Shown here piece after piece: positions 37,141-46,705 of a DNA stretch of 64,000 bases (positions within the stretch are counted from its first letter, which is position 1; the number at the start of each line of letters is the position of its first letter). The notes beneath the pieces are model-generated. The model saw only the letters and a list, made by a program, of their open reading frames with translations. It had not been told where the DNA came from and did not search any database. The DNA is from Lachancea thermotolerans CBS 6340 (Eukaryota > Ascomycota > Saccharomycetes > Saccharomycetales > Saccharomycetaceae). The position numbers and the translations under genes are program-made. The stretch lies in contig NC_013083.1 in NCBI RefSeq assembly GCF_000142805.1, forward strand, positions 1,656,066 through 1,720,065. Direction: 5' to 3'.

Positions 37141-38286
37141 ATGAATCATTCTCAACCCACAAAGTATAGGCATGTGCCTAAGTATGCCTTCATAAGCCCG
37201 CAGTTGTGGATATTATCTGAATTGATGAAGGTGCCTCTCATACAAGCTCTCTTAGCCGTTGGGATGCTGAGCTCCTTCTACAGTTGCTTAAAGGGCGCTT
37301 TCCCTCTAGTCACTTATATCACTGCATATCTGTTATTATATGTATCGCAGAACCTTATTGAGAAGAGATCAGAAAAGGCAGCAAAGAAACACGTTAAGCA
37401 AATTTGCGAGGAAGTAACGAGAGAGGCCCCAGGAGTGAATGTTAAGTCATGGGATGACATTACTGAGCGCATAAATGAAAATATTCATAGCGAAGGGGAC
37501 TGGCCGAGCCGGTTCTGTCTCTTCGAAGGAAGGAGCTGTTACACATTTTTCAGGCAAGCCATTTTGTGTCCTTATTATCAATCCCAGGAAACCGAGGAGG
37601 GCGCGAGAAATTCAGGAGAAGAAAGCCAGAGTCTGCGACATACGGTGAACGCTTACGAAGAAAGTTTAGAAAGGTGGTGGAAAATGTTTTCCAAGGAATT
37701 GGTTTACTATAATTACACTGACGCTGCTCAACAAAAGCTTCCCAAGAATATTCATTCTAGCAAGTTTTCTTGGGCTTCTTTTTTTGTGCTGAAAGTCTTT
37801 CTCAGAGCAGATAAAATCTTGGCATTTAGTAATATTGCCGAATTTTCTCTCTCATTTTTGGTAATGTGCTATTTAGTGCCAATTTCCAAGCTCCGCTCTT
37901 ACATTCTATTGCTAACTGCAGGCTCTCTTTTTGGTCTCGTGCTTTTTCAAATATTTCTTGCGCTTTTTGTTTTTATCTTCCCAATACCTTGGTTACTGGG
38001 AACCGATCATTTGATGACTTGGTGGGCAATTATATCGGACATTAACCCAGGTGAGGACGTTGAAAAGTGGGATATAGTGGCCAAGACTTTCAACGCGCGG
38101 TGGACCGTTGATGATCATTGTTGCTTAAGAGAGTTCTTCTTTGATGGGGATCACTGTATGAAAACTTTCAGAAAAGCGTACCCCAGAGAAATTTTGGAAA
38201 ATGAGTTTTGGATCAAAACGCAACAGGACCTCGTTCCATTTTTGAAAAGGGCACTTGAAGCATCTAGACCCGATAGCTTGCATTAA
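37141..38286 (+). CDS. COS/DUP-family membrane protein
   Basis: This 381-residue protein belongs to the DUP family that includes COS proteins of S. cerevisiae. Two hydrophobic pairs lie at about 29-68 (LMKVPLIQALLAVGM, VTYITAYLLLYVSQ) and 230-285. After each comes a DUP block: first VKSWDDITERINENIH with FCLFEGRSCYTFFRQAILCPY, second EKWDIVAKTFNARWTVDD with FFFDGDHCMKTFRKAYPREI. KLPKNIHSSKFSWASFF joins them, as QLPKDIHRSKLTW does in Cos proteins. Two repeats in one chain is the long (DUP380) form. Cos proteins are subtelomeric in S. cerevisiae and help sort other membrane proteins into multivesicular bodies. The subtelomeric place here is the same. The sequence is far enough diverged that the function is an inference. 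Confidence 0.82.
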   Translation: MNHSQPTKYRHVPKYAFISPQLWILSELMKVPLIQALLAVGMLSSFYSCLKGAFPLVTYITAYLLLYVSQNLIEKRSEKAAKKHVKQICEEVTREAPGVNVKSWDDITERINENIHSEGDWPSRFCLFEGRSCYTFFRQAILCPYYQSQETEEGARNSGEESQSLRHTVNAYEESLERWWKMFSKELVYYNYTDAAQQKLPKNIHSSKFSWASFFVLKVFLRADKILAFSNIAEFSLSFLVMCYLVPISKLRSYILLLTAGSLFGLVLFQIFLALFVFIFPIPWLLGTDHLMTWWAIISDINPGEDVEKWDIVAKTFNARWTVDDHCCLREFFFDGDHCMKTFRKAYPREILENEFWIKTQQDLVPFLKRALEASRPDSLH

Positions 38287-39785
38287 CGTAATTCGATATC
38301 CTAAGATAAGTTGACGGTTCCAAAGAAGGTTTGTAAACATAGAAGTCTTCCAGCTCTGTTGTCTTTAAGTCTAAGCTAGTCAGCAGTCACTGCCCACAAC
38401 GCAAAACATTTTTTTTTAAATCAAGTGAAAAGGGTACGAAGTTTTTGGTGCTTGTGGCAAGAGAAAAAACCATGACCAACTTTGCCCTCGCCTTTTAGCT
38501 CAGATAATGTATTGGTCCCGGAACTTCTGGAAAGAAACGTCATGTTTGCATGCTACTGTATTCATTATGAGGTGTAATAGAGCCCATGAACAACGCCCAA
38601 AATATACAGATTGTTTCGAATTGATACTTACAAAAGTAACATTTGCGATCCAATTTTACTGATCTGGTTTTGGCCTAACGTATCCTTTGTCACAATTATT
38701 ATTCTTTGCAGTTAGACTTCAACGGCGTCGCCATTAACCCAATATAGTTGACGTCATCAATAAATCACAAAATTGGCACGAAATACCGGGTGAATAGGAA
38801 GCAACCACAACATGCAAAACAAAGCGTAAGTGAGCCGTTGTACTTGGCAATGTGGGTCCATAGGCTCAAAACTTAAGCAAAACTGTTTAAAAAACAGAAG
38901 ACATACCGAGAGATAAAATATGCATTATCTGCAGACCATTGTTGTGGACGTGTGTAGATGGTCGGGGCTCAAGGGAATATAAAATATGCTGAAAGCTGAA
39001 CACAATTTATGGTGTTTGGCCACAAGACGGTCCAAAGAAGACAGGTATTGGTTGGTATGAGTTTTTGCGCCTTGAGAAGAAGAGGGGAGCGGCAGTGAAT
39101 CAACCTTTATTAGAGCTCGGTTTGGCCTGATAATCACTAAAAGATGGCTATGCGGAACACTCAAGTTATTGATCGTGCCCTCCTCACATATTCAATCTAG
39201 TAGAACGCATATATGAACAAGAGATATCTCGTAATACCAAGAAACCGTGTAAATTCTAGTAGCATAAAGTGGTACAGAAGATTCGGTATCACGCTTGTTA
39301 TTAATTGATTTACTACCATCTCAGAAAGTTTTTTAAATCAATAGCCACAACAGCTTGTCGATTGAACCCATCGCTGGTTGTTCAAGCCCCAAAATTTTCT
39401 TAGCGTAATGTTGAACTTAATCCCCTCCCTCTATACTTTTGCAGATTCCATCTTTATCAATATCTCCCTTCCTTTGCTCGAAAACTTGAGCTTTGCGTTA
39501 CATCAAGATTAGAAATTTGTCAGCGCAATTGCGCTTGCAAAATTTCTCAAGGAGAATTGAAAGATTCATCTTTGAATAAGTTTCCGTGGGTTGAGCACGC
39601 CTTTGAGTTGCTTATTTTTAGGCCATCTGACTAAGGCGCTTAGTCAAAATTACTTTGATTTTTTTTTATATTGCCTGTTTATTATCAATTGTTAAATCCC
39701 AAGGGGCGATGCTGTATAAGATTAGGACAACTTGGGAAACCTTTCGGCAACCTCCTCTTCACATTTGGACCAACAAGTGCTGAAA
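38287..39785. other. Intergenic upstream of AIF1-like gene
   Basis: About 1.5 kb, AT-rich, with no gene recognised and no open frame above 80 codons. Short T runs lie near 38410 and 39660. Confidence 0.4.
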
Positions 39786-40889
39786 ATGGATAAGCAGACT
39801 CATGTTGTGATTATTGGCGGATCTTTCGCTGGTGTGAGAGCGGCAGAGACTATCCTGGGAATGGGTAAACAAATCAAAGTCACTATGATCTCAGCCTCCT
39901 CGCATGCGTACTTTTGCGTCGCAGCGCCCCGCTTCCTTATTGAGCCTGAAATCACCAATAAGGTTTTCTTCTCTGTTAAAGAAAAGCTTCAGAAGCTAGA
40001 TCGCAGCAATGCGTCTTTCCTTCTGGGTCGTGTTGAAACAGCAAATTTCAACGACAACGTGATTGTGTACAAGGATGAAGAAGGCAAAGAAATCTCGCTT
40101 GACTATGATTACTTAGTAGTTGCGACGGGTACTCGAAGCCATCACCCAGCATTTAAACTCGAAGGCAGCCATGAAATTACGAAGCATGCGGTAACTACTA
40201 TGAACGAAGAGATAGAAAAAGCATCAAAAATTATAGTTTTGGGTGGTGGAGCAACAGCCGTTGAAGTTGCTGGCGAACTTGGTGAAAAATATGGTAAGAA
40301 AAAGCACATTTCAATCTACACAGGATCGGAAGGTCCATTGAAAAGGTGGCTTCCAAGCCTGTCAGACGCAGCTACTCAACAATTGGAGAATTTGGACATA
40401 AAAGTGGTGAACAATGTTCGTTCGACATCGGAAAAGAAGACCAAAAATGGATGGGAAGTCTCCTTTAATGACGGGACAACCGAAATCGTCGACCTGATAG
40501 TACCTGCATACGGGCTTGTTCCAAACACAGAGTGCATCGATCAGGAATTGCTTGATTCACAAGGCTATCTTGTTACCAATGAAAATTTGATAGTTGAATC
40601 ATATCCTAACGTTTTGGCTCTGGGCGATGTCATATCGGGTCGTCCATGTACCATCGTTGACTTGGATCAAGTCCAAGTACCGACGTTCTGTTCTACCGCT
40701 TACAACGTAATTCTGGATCAAACGCAAGCCATGAGGCCGCTAAAAAAAACGCCCAAAATCGGTTTAGTTCCAATTTCAAGAAAAGGCGGAGTTGGCGTCA
40801 TATTCGGCTGGTGCCTGCCCTCTTTTCTCGTAAAATTCTTGAAGTCAAAAGACTTTATGATTCCTCGGGGTTCGAAAACGTTCACATAG
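39786..40889 (+). CDS. AIF1/AMID-like FAD oxidoreductase
   Basis: This 367-residue flavoprotein resembles S. cerevisiae Aif1 (378 residues) and the AMID/FSP1 group of NADH:quinone-type oxidoreductases. The FAD-binding GGSFAG is at 11-16 right after a beta strand (HVVIIGG). The conserved YDYLVVATGTRS is near 115-126, the NAD-binding IIVLGGGATAVEVAGELGEKYG near 150-171, and the second FAD contact NVLALGDV near 274-281. I set the start at the ATG of MDKQTHVV; the open frame upstream has no ATG. No mitochondrial presequence or membrane helix is seen. A hydrophobic C-terminal stretch (VIFGWCLPSFLVKFL) could bind membranes. It may act in redox balance or cell death, but the physiological substrate is unknown. 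Confidence 0.85.
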   Translation: MDKQTHVVIIGGSFAGVRAAETILGMGKQIKVTMISASSHAYFCVAAPRFLIEPEITNKVFFSVKEKLQKLDRSNASFLLGRVETANFNDNVIVYKDEEGKEISLDYDYLVVATGTRSHHPAFKLEGSHEITKHAVTTMNEEIEKASKIIVLGGGATAVEVAGELGEKYGKKKHISIYTGSEGPLKRWLPSLSDAATQQLENLDIKVVNNVRSTSEKKTKNGWEVSFNDGTTEIVDLIVPAYGLVPNTECIDQELLDSQGYLVTNENLIVESYPNVLALGDVISGRPCTIVDLDQVQVPTFCSTAYNVILDQTQAMRPLKKTPKIGLVPISRKGGVGVIFGWCLPSFLVKFLKSKDFMIPRGSKTFT

Positions 40890-41521
40890 AAGTGTAAATA
40901 ACTTCGTAAAGTTTTATTTCGTAAACCTTCCACGGCCTAATGAAGCTATCCAGGATGCATGTTTTTGAAGTTTAGTTTATTATTTGAAACAAGGTATTGG
41001 CACTTTTGCTTCCGAACAGTTCTTGCAACACAAAGCTTGAAACTGTTGAGTAGCTACTAGGGAACACGACATAAAATAAGATATGAAAAAGACTGAATAA
41101 ACGCTCGAATTCAGCAGGCTTGGATCCCAGGAGCCGGAAGACCACAATACGGTTTACATACGGGAGCGTTTCCGATAATCACACTTGATGAGTTGCTTTG
41201 AATTACACATTGCCATCCAGCTAATTAAGCGCGAGAACAAGGAAAAGCACAAGGGGTAGTTCCCAGAACTTTATTTCAAGTCTGTAACTTAGAATTGCTT
41301 GTTTATTTGGTTATTGCAAACTTTCTTATGCATAATATGCTCGCCTCGAACTGAATCTCTAGTAATACACCGCATCGAGACATACTAAAAATTAAATAAC
41401 TCGCCTTGAAACGAGAAGCCCAGGTCTTGAAGCTAATGATTCCAAGAGTGTTTGCTATTTTTCAAATTCAATCCGTTGAGAAACTGAGGAGGGAGAGATT
41501 TAATTCGTTACCTGTATCTTG
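40890..41521. other. Convergent intergenic
   Basis: About 0.6 kb between two stop codons (AIF1-like and YER152C-like), AT-rich, with nothing else seen. Confidence 0.4.
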
Positions 41522-42928
41522 CTACAATTGGCTCTGTTTCTTCCGTCTTGATTTTAAAAGCGACGACGCATGCCCTATTGCTATATCAGCTTGTTCGCAA
41601 TCAAGGACTCTGTGTTTTTGGCAGGCAATGCCCCATATCTTAACAGCTTCTTCGATTTCAGCTGCTGTCGCATAGCTTATTGAAAGCCTCACACTTCGCT
41701 CGCCCCAATTTCTTCTGTCACCTGAAACTTCAAAGTGCGAGCCATCTGCTAACAAGACCCCCTCGCTGCTTACTTCTTCGACAATCTTTGAAGAATCATA
41801 ACCAACAGGGAGCGTGCACCACGAGAAATACCCGCCCTTACATTCCGAGTACTGCGTCCCTTTGGGAAGGTAGAGTTTTATTGATTTAGCAAGAACCCTT
41901 GCCCTCTCTCTTAACACAGAAACAAAATTGTGAACTATCCGCTCGACAGCTCCATTTTTTATCATAGTAGCGACAATCATTGAATTTAGTTGACACGGCG
42001 TACCCCCAGATGCATTTGCGCCGCCAGATGCAAGTTGTGTAGCTAACTTAGCGTTTGCTGTCTCTTGATATCCTGTCCTCAAACCCGGAGCTATTATTTT
42101 GGAGAAGGTGCAATTGGAAATAGTGTTACCGAACGTGTTTGCCGCAGAAATACTTTCTCTATCAAGGTGAGGGAACCGTAATTCTGGGGGACTAGGGATG
42201 AGCGCGCCGCTACCATTATCGTCGTCCAGCCGCAATAGATCATATACATCATCTGAAATGATTAGAATGTCGTACTTTCGCGCAAGCTCAAGGAGTTTTA
42301 ATCGAGAGCTTCTCGAATAGATTGCACCCGTTGGGTTGGAGTATGTCGGCACAAGGTAGATGACATATCTGTATATCTTTTTTTTACCATCTTGCGCATT
42401 TATAATCCTGAGCGACTCCTCAGCTTTTTGTCCACTCTCTCCATTAGATGAATTCTCGCATGACTTAAGCTTGGCCTCCAAAAACGCTAAGTCGAGACCA
42501 TCACCCTTTTCTTCAACTGCGGTGATCTTTCCCGTGAAACCAGCGTCGAGAAAAGCCTTGTTAACAAGGAAGTAGGTTGGCGTTACTATGAACGCCTGCT
42601 TTGTATAGCCTGTATGTGGCAAAGTTGTTTGCAGCAAAATATTCATTATCCCATAACTTGCACCAGAAGTCAGGTTTAGGTGCTCAGGCCGCGTAGCAGC
42701 GTTACTACTTACCGGCAGTTTAAAGGCTCTGTTAGAAAACTCAGCAATGCAAGCGCGAACCCACGCGCTGCCGTTATCGGATCCATAAACAAGTGGATGC
42801 CTGTCCTCATCGTTATAGTCATATTCACGCACTTCTGGTAGCAGAACCTCCGAAGTTGCCTCAATTATATCTGTACGCGGTAATAGTCCATGTGAGGCGT
42901 ACCCCCTAAAGAGGTTTATTGATTTCAT
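41522..42928 (-). CDS. YER152C-like class I aminotransferase
   Basis: This 468-residue PLP enzyme matches S. cerevisiae YER152C, reported as a 2-aminoadipate transaminase. The start is the ATG at 42926-42928, giving MKSINLFRGYASHGLLPRTD, which lines up with the YER152C N-terminus. Family blocks are HPLVYGSDNGSAWVR at about 45-59, LNLTSGASYGIMN, HTGYTKQAFIVTPTYFLV, VPTYSNPTGAIYS, LIISDDVYDLLR (the Asp that holds the PLP nitrogen) and the lysine block CTFSKIIAPGLRTGY. The conserved GGANASGGTPCQLNSMIV supports YER152C rather than Aro8/Aro9. Likely substrates are 2-aminoadipate or related amino acids with 2-oxoglutarate. A second, unrelated-looking aminotransferase lies 427 bp upstream on the same strand. 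Confidence 0.92.
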   Translation of the reverse strand: MKSINLFRGYASHGLLPRTDIIEATSEVLLPEVREYDYNDEDRHPLVYGSDNGSAWVRACIAEFSNRAFKLPVSSNAATRPEHLNLTSGASYGIMNILLQTTLPHTGYTKQAFIVTPTYFLVNKAFLDAGFTGKITAVEEKGDGLDLAFLEAKLKSCENSSNGESGQKAEESLRIINAQDGKKKIYRYVIYLVPTYSNPTGAIYSRSSRLKLLELARKYDILIISDDVYDLLRLDDDNGSGALIPSPPELRFPHLDRESISAANTFGNTISNCTFSKIIAPGLRTGYQETANAKLATQLASGGANASGGTPCQLNSMIVATMIKNGAVERIVHNFVSVLRERARVLAKSIKLYLPKGTQYSECKGGYFSWCTLPVGYDSSKIVEEVSSEGVLLADGSHFEVSGDRRNWGERSVRLSISYATAAEIEEAVKIWGIACQKHRVLDCEQADIAIGHASSLLKSRRKKQSQL

Positions 42929-43355
42929 GCTGAGGGAGAGGCTGTACGGCTTCACGCTTTTCGAACTCAAAAACTAACTCTGGGTTTACGAAGGCTACCC
43001 TTCTCCTCTATTAATAAGTCCTCACTGAAAAAAGAGTTGCTTTGATAGCCACTTATCACTAAACTTTGATCAATCACTTACTATGAACTGAAAGGGTAAG
43101 TAACAGCGACTGGGCGGACGTTTCCGCGATGTTCAATTAACCTCGAATTCTGATGCAGCACAGAAACTAGAGTCAATTTACGGCATCGTCTGAAGCGCGC
43201 CTGAGTTAAATTTAGGGATAAGCTTTTTCAAAGATAAATATCAACGGACTGTGGTAATGATAGACGAAAAGTTCTCCGCCACTTCAACCATCATTGCGGC
43301 ACATTATATGAGTAACCGGTAGTGATATTTCAGGTCCCTACAGAAATATGTCTAT
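42929..43355. other. Intergenic between the two aminotransferases
   Basis: About 0.4 kb that should hold the promoter of the YER152C-like gene and the terminator of the next. No motif I can name. Confidence 0.4.
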
Positions 43356-44495
43356 TTATTTAGTGTATGTTTTGTCATAAGCTAGCTTCAAAATCTTCAA
43401 ACCCTCAACAAGATCCTCAGTAGAATTTCCATAGCCAATTCTAAGAGTACCTGGAACTCCAAAGCACTCACCAGGTGCGCACAAAACCTTGAACTCAGTT
43501 GCAAGTTTGACTGCGAAACTATCCGTATCATCAACACCTGCTATCCGCAATAAACATACCGAACCTCCTTCAGGTTCATGGACGAACGAGAATTTACCAT
43601 TCGAAGAATTGATAAAATCTTTCATAATCATCAAGTTCTTTCTGCATAAATCGAAATTGCGTTTCAACACGGCGTTGCGGTGCTTCAGGATGTATTGGGA
43701 TATGTAGTCATCGATAATGGACACAGATATTGTGTTGAAGTCTCTTCTTGACGCCGCTTGCTTCAAAAAGTCTTTATCCCGAGAGACAATCCATCCCAAT
43801 CTAACCCCTGCAGCTGAATACGCTTTCGACATAGAGCCTGTAACAATGCATCGGTTGCTCAGCTGACAGGCGGATTTGGGTTGCTCACTAGAATGGAACA
43901 AGGGGCTGTAAACCTCGTCACAGACTATGAAAATTTCGTTTCTCTCGGCATAGTCAATGATTTCAGTCATCTTTTCCGTAGAGATAACACTTCCCAGCGG
44001 GTTATTGGGGTTATTCAACACAATGTATTTTGTATTTGCCCTCACCTTGCTCTTTAGCTTCTGAATATTTGGCGTGTACCCGTCCTCAGCTTCTAGATGT
44101 AGAAGCTCCACGTCGGCTCCGAACATACTGGGTACGCTGCTGAGTTGCTGATACGTTGGATCAACACAAATTATATGGTCTCCAGGCCCTGCTGCTGTGT
44201 AATGAACCAAGAAGTTCGCACCAATTGCGCCGTTCGTGATCAAGACATTGTCCGCGGTTAGTTGTATCTCATCACTAGAGTGGATTTTGGCAACAAGGTC
44301 CCGCAGAACTGGTGTTCCCCAAATAGATCCGTATGTTAACCTCATGTTTTGATCAAACTCAAAGCTTTCGCCTGTTAAACTACTAAGCTCATTGAGGTTA
44401 AGTGAGTAGCAACATGTCTCACCCATATTATATTTGATATCATTTTCATGTTTGTCCATAAATTGTTCAATCAAGAAATCTTCTTGGAAGGGCAT
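43356..44495 (-). CDS. Class I/II PLP aminotransferase, bacterial-like
   Basis: This 379-residue fold-type I enzyme starts at an ATG at 44495. Landmarks are LTYGSIWGTPVLRDLVAKI (substrate end), VLITNGAIGANFLVHY (PLP phosphate side), VLNNPNNPLGSV (the conserved NNPxNPxG), FIVCDEVYSPLF (Asp for the PLP nitrogen, Tyr for the ring) and the lysine block VTGSMSKAYSAAGVRLGWI. The C-terminal LRIGYGN carries the carboxylate-binding Arg. At about 380 residues and with short loops it looks more like bacterial aminotransferases than the larger yeast Aro8, Bna3 or YER152C types. I know of no S. cerevisiae orthologue. Substrate unknown; gain by horizontal transfer is possible. It sits beside the YER152C-like gene on the same strand. 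Confidence 0.85.
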   Translation of the reverse strand: MPFQEDFLIEQFMDKHENDIKYNMGETCCYSLNLNELSSLTGESFEFDQNMRLTYGSIWGTPVLRDLVAKIHSSDEIQLTADNVLITNGAIGANFLVHYTAAGPGDHIICVDPTYQQLSSVPSMFGADVELLHLEAEDGYTPNIQKLKSKVRANTKYIVLNNPNNPLGSVISTEKMTEIIDYAERNEIFIVCDEVYSPLFHSSEQPKSACQLSNRCIVTGSMSKAYSAAGVRLGWIVSRDKDFLKQAASRRDFNTISVSIIDDYISQYILKHRNAVLKRNFDLCRKNLMIMKDFINSSNGKFSFVHEPEGGSVCLLRIAGVDDTDSFAVKLATEFKVLCAPGECFGVPGTLRIGYGNSTEDLVEGLKILKLAYDKTYTK

Positions 44496-46705
44496 TTTCC
44501 TTGGGCTTTTACGGGATGCCTTAGACTTTGGTTAATTGCTTAATAATGGTGCGCCTTGAAAAAGTACCGATGTTTAAGGGTCTTTAAATACAAATGCTAA
44601 CTTATCCCTATCATTGAGTACAAGCCTTCCAAGAAAAGAAATCTATAGCGAGATGACACGGAGTGGTTCTTTGACGGGAAAAAATTCCTCCAAAAGATGA
44701 CTTAGACTCGAAGCTGTCACTATCGATACGGGACCTTGTGGGCTTAAGACTGAGATTTTGTGTTAGCGTTACCTCCATATGGGCGTAAAACTCAATCAGC
44801 AACAAAAAGCTCTATATTATTAATTATAGCAGATTGTAGTTTTCAAAACTTATAAAATGCTTCTTGAATAAAGTGATCATGTGCCAGATCTCTTAATCTC
44901 TTCAGCGCTAATTAAAACATGGCCAAAATTGTTTAATGAAGTGATGATAGTGATGCGGGAGTTGACACCCGCTTCAATGAACTTTATAGTAAAGGTCACT
45001 TGAGCCGAGAAAAGAGACATGGTAGTAAAACTTTACCTCTAATCTCGCCGATTATTTCTAGACAATATTGAGAAATTTGATGTAAAGATATCTTTCGAAA
45101 ATTTTGAGCTCCGCTGGAGTTAACATCAATAATTTTGAAGCAACAGCAGACACAGCTAGGTTTAATAAAGTGAAAACGTACCAAAAGGTAATCCCGAGAG
45201 GTTAACGCTGTTGTTCGTCGAGTAATTGAGAAAAGCAAGATGTTAATAGGGCCTTAGTCCCCGCTGTTAGAAGCAGTTTTATATTATTCTGGTAGAAGGC
45301 CCCCGGTCGATTATTTGTGAACTTAAAAACCGATGCTACTTTAGACTTGTTTTTTGATATGTTTGGCGGTTTGTCTACTTTTCAAAAGCGCTGCCCTAAT
45401 TGCAAGGTGCCTCAGCGCTTTGCAATGAGCGCACAAACAAAAGCGCGTAGGTTTCGCGAGCAATTAGATGAAGTCGCAGCGGGCCTTGATAAAAATCAAA
45501 TGCTTTGAAATATAGAATAGTCCGCACTGTACTTGCATGTGAAAATCAAAAATCACATAATATTAAAAGTACTTTCACTATCAGGGAGCTTCCCGACCTG
45601 CTGATTCTTTTCCATAGACAAATTGAAGCCTTCAACACTAGACAAACTTTTAAGAGAGACACTTTTGAAAACAACACTGGATTGGAGAAATAGTATGGCG
45701 GTAATTAGCAGAGAGGTCAATGGTAATGGATGAGGTTTATCAAGAGCAGAAAGTTTAGATTTTACGCCGACAATACATAATACTGAAACGCAGTTACTGA
45801 CCAAAATATTTGCGAGATACCATGGTGTGCTTGCAACAATAACAAAAGTCAGTTTTTCTCTCCAGAGCAAGACTCTTCTGCTTCATAGGAACTCATTTAA
45901 ATATAAGCCCGAGCAACAAGTCAATGTCGAGAAGCCTGTCCCAAACTGGCGCACAACTCAGAATACACTTCCTATATGTTCATCCAAAGTGACCTCAAAC
46001 GGTTTTGTACTGTTTTTAAAGCTGCTTTCGTATTACTGAAGGGACCAGGAACGAAAATAAACACGGTCGTTCCCTGAAGAAGAAATTTGCGCAGCATGCG
46101 ACCAGAGTGCGGACAACATCCAAGGCAGTGAAGCCAGAACTTTCATGAAAGATTCTAGATGGACGCTACGAACTGAATTACCGGAGCTCTAATTGTAACA
46201 GAGAACATGATTTCATGCGGTCATTTCTTTTGAAGGCTTCACTAAGATAAAAAATTATACTGCTCTCTACTGCAAAACTTGAGTCCATAAAACCCGGAAG
46301 TAATAAGAGGAGCACCTCTATAGATTAAATAAACCTCTACCTTTCTCTTTCCAGATCTGCTTACCAATATAAGTTTCAGCAGGTGAACCTTGCCGTATCG
46401 CTTGAAATTAAACCCTATAGTCATGCATTATTTGGACCTATGAGAATAAAGTATGCTAAGAGTCTGCCGCTTCCAAGTTGCATAAAACTCAAGGCTTCAA
46501 CATGTTTTCAATTCTTCGATTTTTCCTGGACCTTTGCCGCAAAGCCAGGAAGGTGTTACGTAAACGTGCTCACTGATTTTTTCCAGGAACAATTTTATAT
46601 TATGACAATATACAGAACACAATTTACGGACTATTGCACTAGCCTCGCCCATGCACAAAGAGTCTCGGGAGCGTCTAGTAGCATTGATTTTCAAATCAAG
46701 AGGCC
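44496..46705. other. Long AT-rich intergenic
   Basis: About 2.2 kb between divergent starts of an aminotransferase and a permease. Open frames up to about 110 codons exist but lack family features. One short frame near 45317-45508 has CPNCKVPQRF and charged helices and might be a relic of a coding gene. No repeats or RNA genes were seen. Confidence 0.35.
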
